A DNA stretch of 6,970 bases from Lachnospiraceae bacterium (GTDB lineage: Bacteria; Bacillota; Clostridia; Lachnospirales; Lachnospiraceae). The position numbers and the translations under genes were made by a program. The stretch lies in NCBI GenBank assembly GCA_020860745.1, contig JAJBTR010000086.1, positions 1 through 6,970 on the forward strand, read 5' to 3'. Position 1 is the stretch's first letter. Every line of letters begins with the position of its first letter. Shown here piece by piece: positions 1 through 6,336 of the stretch. The notes under the pieces are model-generated. The model did not search any database, was not told where the DNA came from, and saw nothing but the letters and a program-made list of their open reading frames with translations.

Positions 1-357
1 CATGTACCCGGAGACGGTATGGGGCTCTGCCTGCAGAATCTTCTCGGAATCAAGCGCGGCAACTACATGATGCTGACTTCCAACGGAATGAACGCCCAGG
101 AATGTCTGGAGGCAGGTGTTGTCAATGAGATTGTAGAGAAAGACAGGATTGTGGAGCGCGCATGGGAGTTTGCCCGGACCTACATTATGACCAGAAGCCG
201 CAGCTGCCGCCGCCTGACTCATTACATATGCGTACGCCCCTGGAAAGAGCTGATTGAACGCGATTTCCGCATCCATGTTCTGTCTGAGATGTATTCCTTC
301 AATCTCTCCGGCTCCGCCCATGATTTCGATTCCATCAAGTATGAAGGAGAAGAATAA
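1..357 (+). CDS. Crotonase (enoyl-CoA hydratase/isomerase) family protein, C-terminal part
   Basis: Frame 1 is open from the left edge to a TAA stop, giving 118 residues; the N-terminal half of a protein usually about 260 residues long lies outside the window. The visible part starts with HVPGDG, continues with LLGIKRGNYMMLTSNGMNA, then QECLEAGVVNEIV and a helical C-terminus. The pattern 'G..RG.Y..LT......eA...GvVNE' is typical of the crotonase fold after the active-site region. A GDG segment placed before the LLG helix recalls the crotonase branch that includes 6-oxocamphor hydrolase (beta-diketone C-C hydrolases), so the substrate need not be an enoyl-CoA. That branch assignment is a tentative inference from memory of the family. 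An internal ATG at 19 should not be taken as the start, because the conserved HVPGDG lies before it in frame. The gene is convergent with the hydrolase gene and ends before a strong hairpin. Confidence 0.8.
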   Translation, partial: HVPGDGMGLCLQNLLGIKRGNYMMLTSNGMNAQECLEAGVVNEIVEKDRIVERAWEFARTYIMTRSRSCRRLTHYICVRPWKELIERDFRIHVLSEMYSFNLSGSAHDFDSIKYEGEE

Positions 358-384
358 TATTTCACATTGATAATTTACTCGGCA

Positions 385-421
385 GAAACAGGAGGAAAGC
401 ATACCGCTTTCCTCCTGTTTC
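385..421. terminator. Perfect 16-bp hairpin between convergent genes, likely bidirectional terminator
   Basis: The arms at 385-400 (GAAACAGGAGGAAAGC) and 406-421 are exact reverse complements around a 5-base loop (ATACC). The hairpin starts 27 bases after the stop of the crotonase-family gene and lies about 95 bases beyond the stop of the convergent hydrolase gene. On the plus strand the stem is followed by a short pyrimidine-rich run (CTTTC), so it best fits termination of the left gene. The minus-strand side lacks a clear U-tract, so two-way function is inferred from position and from the stability of the stem. Confidence 0.7.
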
Positions 422-515
422 CTTTCATCAGTCACAGCTGTTATTTCTTTACCCCGACCCGGATAAAAAGGAATGAAAATTTTGCCGTTTTTCGCAAGTT
501 TACGTTCCTGAGTAC

Positions 516-1205
516 CTAATCACAGAGAAATACCGCCGCCTCCGTCTCATAAACCTTCACCGGCATTCCAAGCCTCTCTCCTTTCCGGAAGGGCGCTTCC
601 CCGGCCAGGATCCGGTCCGTACACCTCATGAGTTCCGGAATGATCTCCGGCTCCAGAGGAAGCGTACCGTGAGAAGGAAATATTTTATCGTATTCCGAAC
701 GGCATGCCCACACCTTGTCCAGGCTTTGCCGGTAGCCGATCATATTCCGCATGGGACCAAACATATAAATATCGCCATCCTGGATGGAATCCGCGCTGTA
801 AAGCACGCGTCCGCCGATATCCAGAAGCGCGATGCTGCCGGGAGTATGGCCTGGCTGGGTGATAACGCGAAGACGCCGGCCGCCCAGATTAATCACGTCG
901 CCGTCCCAGACAGGGGTCGGAACCGGATGGGAAGCTCCCTGATAAAAATAGTTCACATACTCCGCCGGATGCATCAGCGCAGTTTCAAAAGCATCGTTGC
1001 CGGCGATATGGTCTGTGTCTGCATGGGTGGTAATAAGCTGCAATGGCAGATCTGTGAGGGACTCCGCAATCTCCCTGGCATTACGAATCGTCTTACCGCT
1101 GTCTATGACCAGTCCTTTTTCCCTGCCCGTCAACAGAAAAATCCTCACATCATCATCCTTAATCACCCATGTCCGGCTATCGATCTGTTCAATTCTGTTA
1201 TTCAT
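516..1205 (-). CDS. MBL-fold metallo-hydrolase with HxDxDH motif
   Basis: This 229-residue protein has the metallo-beta-lactamase fold of the glyoxalase II/lactonase-like group, predicted to be a cytoplasmic metal-dependent hydrolase. The motifs appear in order: VIDSGK near residues 33-38, THADTDHIAG at 60-69 (metal ligands H61, D63, D65, H66), QPGHTPGS at 117-124 (H120), LYSADS at 135-140 (bridging D139) and FPSHG at 176-180 (H179). The middle histidine of the usual HxHxDH is aspartate, a variant seen in some members of this superfamily. No signal peptide is visible. The ATG start is supported by AGGAGGT (plus-strand 1217-1223), 11 bases upstream. The stop is TAG. It lies downstream of the transporter operon on the same strand but beyond a probable terminator, so it may have its own promoter. 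I saw no convincing -35/-10 pair in 1224-1327. The substrate is unknown; a thioester, lactone or phosphodiester is possible. Confidence 0.88.
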   Translation of the reverse strand: MNNRIEQIDSRTWVIKDDDVRIFLLTGREKGLVIDSGKTIRNAREIAESLTDLPLQLITTHADTDHIAGNDAFETALMHPAEYVNYFYQGASHPVPTPVWDGDVINLGGRRLRVITQPGHTPGSIALLDIGGRVLYSADSIQDGDIYMFGPMRNMIGYRQSLDKVWACRSEYDKIFPSHGTLPLEPEIIPELMRCTDRILAGEAPFRKGERLGMPVKVYETEAAVFLCD

Positions 1206-1327
1206 ACGTCACGCTTACCTCCTGTCAGATACCATAAAAAAATGCTTTCCAGGCACGAAAACAGTCCATCTGCCTCTTTCCAATGCTATGCTTTAAAAAA
1301 ACAGTCCGCAGCAGAACCAGGAAAGAA

Positions 1328-1361
1328 TCAGGGGGAAAGACAATTTCGTCTTCCTCCCTGA
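1328..1361 (-). terminator. Probable rho-independent terminator of the ABC transporter operon
   Basis: The arms 1328-1341 and 1348-1361 pair over 14 positions around a 6-base loop, with one G-U wobble and one A-C mismatch. Read on the minus strand, the stem is followed by ATTCTTTCC, a moderately U-rich tail, about 90 bases after the stop of the second permease. The rest of the gap between the permease and hydrolase genes (1206-1451) holds the hydrolase ribosome binding site and A/T-rich sequence in which I recognise no further element. Confidence 0.6.
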
Positions 1362-1451
1362 CTGACAATGGATCATTCTGTTTTTTATCAATTCTTTAAT
1401 ACTGCTTCTCTCACCTGTTTTACAATCTGTATGACCATCCATACGGCACAG

Positions 1452-2444
1452 CTATGCCGCAGCCTCAGAAGCCTCCTTTTCCGCTTTCACAGAAAGAGCC
1501 ACATCTCTCCGGACAGACTGTCTCTCCAGGGCAACCGTTGCAATCAGAATTGCCACCAGTACAATTCCCTCAATGGTTTCCGAGATTGCTGTTCCCACCC
1601 CGCAAACCGACATTCCGTTCTCAAGGATAACAATTGTCACCGATCCGACGATAACCTTATAAAGTCTTGCCGAAAAACCGCCGGTGGTAAGAATACCGCC
1701 GAGGAATATCGCCATCTGCACTCTCATCTCAAGCATATTGCAGAGGGACATGGAACCGCTGCCTGTCTTCACGATAGCGGTAAGGCCAACGATACCCGCG
1801 CAGCAACCGGACAATACAAAACAGATAATCCGGATTCTGTCGACATTGATGCCGATAGCGCGCACCGTGCGCTCGTTTTCACCGATACACTTGCAGTAGA
1901 AACCGAACTTTGTGTTTCCGAATATGTAGGAGAAAAGCGCAACCATTCCCACAAGAAGAATCACATTGAAAACCGTGGATTTCAAAAATCCAAGATTCGA
2001 AGGCGCAGTCACCGTCGTCAGGACGGTCGTGATATATCCGGTGATTCCCTTTAATCCGATCAACAATGACAGGGTAACCATAAACGAGCTTACATGCAGC
2101 TTTGTCACGATCAGGCCGACGCTCAGTCCGACCATGGATGAGAAAATATTCGTGATAGGAATCGCCAGCCACTGGACTGAGGTATCCATCACAATCCACG
2201 CCGCGATGGTCGCGCACATGCCGGCGCTCGCGCCGACGGAAATGTCAGTGCCGCCGATCGATACTACCATGAGAACACCCAGACCACCGATCATAGGCGC
2301 GATACAGTTCTGCAAAAGCAGCTTCAGATTGTAAGCTGACTGAAACTTTGCCCCTGAAGCGACATCAAAGAAGATAAACATACCAACCATAATGATAAAC
2401 GGGAACAAATCCGCAAATCGAATATTCTTAAGCTTTTCTCTCAT
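1452..2444 (-). CDS. ABC transporter permease, ribose/galactose type (second permease)
   Basis: This 330-residue integral membrane subunit belongs to the RbsC-like (BPD_transp_2) family and would form half of the import channel. Hydrophobic segments fall roughly at residues 13-30, 48-64, 68-87, 92-113, 119-140, 155-175, 205-228, 243-256, 264-280 and 288-306, in line with the 8-10 helices usual in this family. Two family signatures are visible: IGGTDISVGASAG at 63-75 (the counterpart of 'G.iDLSVGs') and GENERTVRAIGINVDRIRI near 188-206, the cytoplasmic loop expected to contact the ATPase. A charged tail of about 24 residues (ERQSVRRD...) follows the last helix. The ATG overlaps the TGA of the ATPase gene by 4 bases (ATGA), indicating translational coupling. 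GAGGTGAT (plus-strand 2448-2455) supports the start. It is the last gene of the operon. Confidence 0.93.
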   Translation of the reverse strand: MREKLKNIRFADLFPFIIMVGMFIFFDVASGAKFQSAYNLKLLLQNCIAPMIGGLGVLMVVSIGGTDISVGASAGMCATIAAWIVMDTSVQWLAIPITNIFSSMVGLSVGLIVTKLHVSSFMVTLSLLIGLKGITGYITTVLTTVTAPSNLGFLKSTVFNVILLVGMVALFSYIFGNTKFGFYCKCIGENERTVRAIGINVDRIRIICFVLSGCCAGIVGLTAIVKTGSGSMSLCNMLEMRVQMAIFLGGILTTGGFSARLYKVIVGSVTIVILENGMSVCGVGTAISETIEGIVLVAILIATVALERQSVRRDVALSVKAEKEASEAAA

Positions 2445-3931
2445 AACATCACCTCAATTATATCTTCCTCTGCAAAACCGGAGCTGCGTTTGATCTCTCT
2501 TTTGACCTCTCCGTTCCTCATGACAACGATGTTATCCGCCATACCTCTCGCTTCGCTGAGCTCGTCGGTGATCATGATCGTCCCGACTCCCTTCTTTTTG
2601 GCCTGCCTCATACACTCATAGATGTAAGCTTTTACACCCACGTCCACGCCCCGGGTCGGGCAGTCGACAATCAGGATATGCAGATCCTTGCCCAGCCATC
2701 TGCCAAGGTTGACCTTCTGCTTGTTTCCTCCGGACAGACCGCTTACGTTCTGGTCAATCCCGATGCACTTAACGCTGAAATCTTCTTTGTTCTTCTCCGC
2801 AAACTTCCGGATATCCGCCATCCTCAACCTGCCGCCCTTCTGAACCAGATCTTCCGCCGAGGGGAGTGAAAAATTCGCCATAATGGAAGCATTCATCATC
2901 ATTGCCTCACCGTCGCGGTCTTTCGGAACATAAGCCATCTGATGCTTCAGAGCCGTAATTGGTTCTTTGATCTCAATATTATCCAAATCGAGTCTCACCC
3001 TGCCCTCTTTTAATGGCATCAGACCGTAGGCAATCTGGCCGACGTCATGGATACCGGAATCCGACAGTCCGCAGAATGCAAGGATCTCTCCCCTGTGCAG
3101 CTGCAGATTCAGATCTTTGATACCGGACTCCGTCGAGACATGATCCAGTGAGAAGATCACGTCATTCTCATCATAATCGTCCTCCCAGTCCTCACGGTAA
3201 TAAGAACCGCTCAGCTCTCGTCCGATCATCTTGTTTCTTAAAATATCCTCCGTCAGACCCTCGCTGCTGACCGTCTCAATCAATTCGCCGTCGCGGAGCA
3301 CAGAGATGGAATCGGTCAGCATGATCTCCTCCTCAAGGTCATGGGAAATCAGTATGACAGAGCATCCCTCTTCTTTCATCTTCCTGATCAGAGCATACAA
3401 TCCTTCCCGGTTATCGTGGGAGAGGGACTGGGTCACCTCATCGAGAATCAGCACATCCGGATCAGCCGCCAGCGCACGGATCAGTTCAACCATCTTGCGG
3501 TTCTCGATATTCATATTGGCCGCCACACGGCCGAGCTTCGGCTTCGGAAGTCCCCACCGTTCCGCAACGGCGTTGGCCTGCCTCTGCAGATCGTTTGTGT
3601 TGATAAATGCTTTGGTCTTTCCGAGATACGCGTTGATACCCGCCGAGAGCCCGCCGATCATTCCCAGCTCCTGCACGACCATCGCAATCTTATGGTTGTT
3701 GGCGTCCAGCGAATTCTGCGGCTTGTACTCCTTTCCGTTCATATACATTGTCCCGGAATCGCTTTCCAGAATTCCCGCGATCTGGGAGAGCAGCGTAGAT
3801 TTGCCGGATCCGTTCTCACCTGCAAGCCCGCGCACCTCGCCGCGCTTTATCTCAAAATTGATATTGACATTCGCATGCGTAACACCAAAACTTTTATTCA
3901 GATTTTCAATTTTTAACAATACTTCACCCAT
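2441..3931 (-). CDS. ABC transporter tandem ATP-binding protein, ribose/galactose type, with one degenerate nucleotide site
   Basis: This 496-residue protein carries two nucleotide-binding domains, like RbsA/MglA, and would drive import from the cytoplasmic face. Domain 1 (about 5-240) has a normal Walker A, GENGSGKST at 38-46, a Q-loop at Q87, Walker B LILDEVTQSL at 161-170 (D164, E165; VTQ replaces the usual PTA) and an H-loop at H197. Its signature region reads NMNIENRKMVEL, without LSGGQ. Domain 2 (about 257-496) has a canonical signature LSGGNKQKV at 399-407, but its P-loop position reads CGLSDSGIHDVG (287-298) without Lys-Ser/Thr. Its Walker B is LIVDCPTRGVD, with Cys424 where the catalytic Glu is expected, and the switch region reads ITDELSE without histidine. 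One composite site (Walker A/B of domain 1 with the signature of domain 2) therefore looks intact and the other looks inactive. The ATG directly abuts the TAG of the first permease; AAAGGGGG (3943-3950) is the ribosome binding site. Confidence 0.95.
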   Translation of the reverse strand: MGEVLLKIENLNKSFGVTHANVNINFEIKRGEVRGLAGENGSGKSTLLSQIAGILESDSGTMYMNGKEYKPQNSLDANNHKIAMVVQELGMIGGLSAGINAYLGKTKAFINTNDLQRQANAVAERWGLPKPKLGRVAANMNIENRKMVELIRALAADPDVLILDEVTQSLSHDNREGLYALIRKMKEEGCSVILISHDLEEEIMLTDSISVLRDGELIETVSSEGLTEDILRNKMIGRELSGSYYREDWEDDYDENDVIFSLDHVSTESGIKDLNLQLHRGEILAFCGLSDSGIHDVGQIAYGLMPLKEGRVRLDLDNIEIKEPITALKHQMAYVPKDRDGEAMMMNASIMANFSLPSAEDLVQKGGRLRMADIRKFAEKNKEDFSVKCIGIDQNVSGLSGGNKQKVNLGRWLGKDLHILIVDCPTRGVDVGVKAYIYECMRQAKKKGVGTIMITDELSEARGMADNIVVMRNGEVKREIKRSSGFAEEDIIEVML

Positions 3932-4903
3932 CTACTTCACAACCCCCTTTACTCCACGCTGCGCCAGCGCTGCAAACGCAATAACCACAACACCGAGGCA
4001 GAAGTCTGTGAGGGTACCGGAAGGTACGCCGAACATGGTCAGAATATTAAAGATCAAACCAATGATAAATGCGGCGATCGGTATCGCAAGCACTACATTG
4101 ATCATACTTGCAAGAGCCAGAGCAAGCAAAGCGGCAGCCATCGGCTGGAAAATCGTACTCAGGCTCGTCATACCGGACTGCGGAATAATAAACGTATTAT
4201 AGCATTCCTTGATGACGCCGGCGAACCCGAAGAAAGCTCCGGCCACCACTCCCCCGAGGATCAGCGCCTTGTTGACGTTAATTCCCATGATCTTCGTAAC
4301 CGCCTCATTTTCTCCCGCGGCACGGTATTTTATACCAAGAGAGGTATGATTAAAATAAATGTACGCAATTACAATTGCAACACCCCAGCAAATGTAGATG
4401 GCAGGCTTCTGGCCAAGCACACGGACATCATCGTTTATTACAACGGTAGACTGGCCGTGGGCCGCCTGAATTTCCGAGTATTTCATCGTGATAGACTCAT
4501 ACACCATCAACATTCCCAGACCGGTGATCCAGGGTGGAACCTTAGAGAATCTGTAAACCGTAAAGTTCAGAGCCATACACCCCACGCCGATCAGCACGCC
4601 GCATATGACCATCGGGACGATTCCGGCGGCATTTCCCACGATACCGGTAACGGTACCGGCAAGAATAATCACGCCGCCCGGAGAAAGGTCCGTGATATTT
4701 CCGGAGAACAGAATGACAAAACCGACCGCAGCTATCGTGTTGGCAACACAGCCGGCCCAGACTGTCATAAGGTTTTTCGGCCGAAGCAATAAGCCATCGA
4801 GTATTACATTAAAGATGATCAGAACGACTATGATCGCAGCTGCTATGATCAGCATCTGGATCATTCCCTTTCTTGTTTCATCTGACATAATTTTTTTCTT
4901 CAT
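3932..4903 (-). CDS. ABC transporter permease, ribose/galactose type (first permease)
   Basis: This 323-residue membrane subunit of the RbsC-like family should pair with the permease encoded at 1452-2444. A short basic N-terminus (MKKKIMSDETRKG) precedes hydrophobic segments at about 15-37, 50-68, 74-92, 95-116, 122-140, 166-184, 214-233, 254-270, 271-290 and 298-315. The periplasm-side signature is divergent (FSGNITDLSPGG at 66-77, where the family has 'G.iDLSVG'). The coupling-loop motif AAGENEAVTKIMGINVNK (195-212) is clear. I chose the ATG at 4903 because GGAGGA sits 5 bases upstream. An in-frame ATG at 4957 would add 18 residues, has no good ribosome binding site, and would place a stable stem-loop inside the coding region. 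The stop TAG touches the ATG of the ATPase gene with no gap. The two permeases are clearly different sequences, so a heterodimer is inferred. Confidence 0.92.
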   Translation of the reverse strand: MKKKIMSDETRKGMIQMLIIAAAIIVVLIIFNVILDGLLLRPKNLMTVWAGCVANTIAAVGFVILFSGNITDLSPGGVIILAGTVTGIVGNAAGIVPMVICGVLIGVGCMALNFTVYRFSKVPPWITGLGMLMVYESITMKYSEIQAAHGQSTVVINDDVRVLGQKPAIYICWGVAIVIAYIYFNHTSLGIKYRAAGENEAVTKIMGINVNKALILGGVVAGAFFGFAGVIKECYNTFIIPQSGMTSLSTIFQPMAAALLALALASMINVVLAIPIAAFIIGLIFNILTMFGVPSGTLTDFCLGVVVIAFAALAQRGVKGVVK

Positions 4904-4908
4904 GTGTT

Positions 4909-4914
4909 TCCTCC
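4909..4914 (-). promoter_or_regulatory. Ribosome binding site that fixes the first permease start
   Basis: On the minus strand GGAGGA is followed by five bases (AACAC) and the ATG at 4903. The match to the anti-Shine-Dalgarno sequence and the spacing are near ideal. The alternative ATG 54 bases further upstream has nothing comparable, so this site decides the start. Confidence 0.85.
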
Positions 4915-4922
4915 GAATATGA

Positions 4923-4941
4923 GCCGGCGCAGATCGCCGGC
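4923..4941 (-). promoter_or_regulatory. GC-rich stem-loop between the binding-protein and permease genes
   Basis: The arms GCCGGCG (4923-4929) and CGCCGGC (4935-4941) pair perfectly around a 5-base loop. The hairpin lies in the 125-base gap (4904-5028) after the solute-binding protein stop and ends 8 bases before the permease ribosome binding site. No U-tract follows on the minus strand, so it is not a full terminator. In many binding-protein ABC operons such an intergenic stem-loop protects the upstream mRNA end, giving more binding protein than membrane subunits. That role here is inferred from position. It could also limit access to the permease ribosome binding site. Confidence 0.55.
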
Positions 4942-5028
4942 CCATCTGTGTGATCACTTTAAATTATCTGCTGTAACATAGATTACTGCCAGCTGATATT
5001 CTAAACAAAATCCGCATGATCAGCAATT

Positions 5029-6243
5029 TTACTGGAGTCCCGCATACTCCATGACATAATCAGGATAATTCTGTGCGAACTCTTCGAATGTCTCCAGGGA
5101 TACATCCTCGTTATATCTCCAGAGCAGGTTCTTCAGCTGGTCCTCTGTCACGAAGCAGCTTTCCTCTGCATACAAAGCCTCAAAGACATCCACGTTGGAC
5201 GCGTCAACCGTGTACGGCTGTAAATCGTCGATAATTGCACAGTTTCCGTCCTCATCCAGAATCGGATGTCCGTCCAGATAGTTAATCAGAAGCGCATAGC
5301 CAACCGCTCCGCAAATCTGGTTGCCGCCGGAGATCGCAATGCACTCGCCGCTCTTAATGTAGTCAAGGCAATCCGGAAGGATATCTGTTCCGTAAATCAC
5401 CATGTTGTTGGAATCATCACCCGCTACGACGCCGCAGGCAGCCTGCGTATACTCACCGCCGGAACAGAAGACGATCTCCGCATCCGGATTGGCGCTGATC
5501 AGGTCGTTTGCACGCTCTGTCGCCTGGGAAGGATCATCGCAGTGTACTACCTGCAGAATCTCGCCGCCGGCAGCCTCAAAGGCGTCAGTAAAGCCTTCGG
5601 TACGCTTTACATGCTTGTCATCGGTCAGACCTGCAGAGAGGATGATGGCCTTGGTCAGTCCGGACTCTCCGGCCAGCGTACCCATCTCATATCCCATCTG
5701 ATAAGAATCGGGGAGAATCCAGCCTGCAAACAGCGGATCCTCAACAATCGAGGCAAGGACGTCCTCATCTGTCATAATGTCATCGATCCAGACATAAGGT
5801 ACATCACCGGCGTCAAGCGCTTCCGTGCAGCTGGCGAACATTTCCTGGAACACGTTCATCAGCAAAAGTCCGTCGGGACCGGAAGCGATCAAGCTCTGGA
5901 TATCGGATACAACCTGATCCATAACAGCCTCATTGTTTTCTACCGTCTGCTCCATCCCAAGATAGCCAAGGAACACATCGCCGCAGTGTACGGATGACTC
6001 CTGCGGATAAGCGCCGCTGCTCCACTGGTTTCTCGCAAAACTGTAGACTGTCGATACGGATGCGTCTCCGGAATCTGAGGATGCCTCCGTATCAGATGTC
6101 TCCGCTGCCGCTTCACTGACATCGGTGTCCGTTGTCTCCTCTGTGGTGCTGCTGTCGGAACTTCCGCATCCTGCCAGCAGAAGCGTCGCCATTGAAGCCA
6201 CCATCAGGGAGCTGACCACTCTTTTTACTACCTTTCGTTTCAT
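5029..6243 (-). CDS. Solute-binding lipoprotein of a ribose/galactose-type ABC transporter
   Basis: This 404-residue protein should be exported, lipid-anchored and capture the solute for the adjoining permeases. It has a lipoprotein signal peptide: basic n-region MKRKVVKR, hydrophobic core to residue 25, and lipobox LLAGC with the modified Cys at 26. A low-complexity Ser/Thr/Glu/Asp linker (27-63) would hold the domain off the membrane. The rest fits a type I periplasmic-binding fold: a DGLLLMN strand (124-130), VPYVWIDD (148-155), KRTEGFTDAFEAAGG (213-227, like the usual 'R..Gf..al' helix), AEIVFCSGGE (255-264) and MVIYGTD (281-287). The mature part holds ten cysteines besides Cys26. AAAGGAGG (6251-6258) lies 7 bases before the ATG. 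It is the first transporter gene, 93 bases downstream of the SDR stop, and probably the most highly expressed. The ligand is not readable from sequence. Confidence 0.92.
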   Translation of the reverse strand: MKRKVVKRVVSSLMVASMATLLLAGCGSSDSSTTEETTDTDVSEAAAETSDTEASSDSGDASVSTVYSFARNQWSSGAYPQESSVHCGDVFLGYLGMEQTVENNEAVMDQVVSDIQSLIASGPDGLLLMNVFQEMFASCTEALDAGDVPYVWIDDIMTDEDVLASIVEDPLFAGWILPDSYQMGYEMGTLAGESGLTKAIILSAGLTDDKHVKRTEGFTDAFEAAGGEILQVVHCDDPSQATERANDLISANPDAEIVFCSGGEYTQAACGVVAGDDSNNMVIYGTDILPDCLDYIKSGECIAISGGNQICGAVGYALLINYLDGHPILDEDGNCAIIDDLQPYTVDASNVDVFEALYAEESCFVTEDQLKNLLWRYNEDVSLETFEEFAQNYPDYVMEYAGLQ

Positions 6244-6274
6244 GTTACTTCCTCCTTTTATGTATTTTATATAT

Positions 6275-6289
6275 GCGTTTGCGAAACGC
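6275..6289. promoter_or_regulatory. Palindrome upstream of the binding-protein gene, candidate operator
   Basis: The sequence GCGTTTGCGAAACGC consists of arms GCGTTT and AAACGC around three bases. It lies 31 bases upstream of the binding-protein ATG, in the 93-base gap after the SDR gene. The half-site AAACGC and overall length resemble LacI/GalR-family operators, the usual local regulators of sugar ABC operons. On the minus strand a TATAAA (plus-strand 6266-6271) follows immediately as a possible -10, but its -35 match 17 bases upstream (CTGCAG) is poor and the leader would be very short. Another weak candidate is TATATT at 6319-6324. The element may act on a promoter here or as a roadblock to read-through from the SDR gene. 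Confidence 0.4.
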
Positions 6290-6336
6290 TGCAGCCCTCA
6301 TAAATCAGGCTTTACCTCAATATAGAACCGAAAAAC

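Noticed and set aside
669..1361. Plus-strand open frame opposite the MBL hydrolase.
   Set aside because: It is the antisense of a gene with clear metal-binding motifs, has no recognisable domain, and has no ribosome binding site that stands out.
1368..2054. Plus-strand open frame opposite the second permease.
   Set aside because: The His/Arg/Ser/Asn-rich composition without motifs is typical of antisense translation of a membrane protein gene.
2660..2662. Cys codon in the ATPase Walker B as a possible sequencing error or broken gene.
   Set aside because: Glu to TGC needs three base changes, the frame is intact on both sides, and the flanking motif PTRGVDVG is perfectly kept.
3231..4202. Long plus-strand open frame opposite the ATPase and first permease genes.
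   Set aside because: It lies across two well-supported minus-strand genes, is rich in Ser/Arg/Ile as expected for an antisense frame, and shows no family motif.
4904..4957. N-terminal extension of the first permease from an ATG at 4957 (18 extra residues).
   Set aside because: There is no good ribosome binding site before 4957, the extension runs through a GC-rich inverted repeat, and a near-perfect ribosome binding site precedes the ATG at 4903.
4992..5024. Short inverted repeat GCTGAT / ATCAGC after the binding-protein stop.
   Set aside because: Six-base arms with a 21-base loop and no U-tract are within chance expectation.
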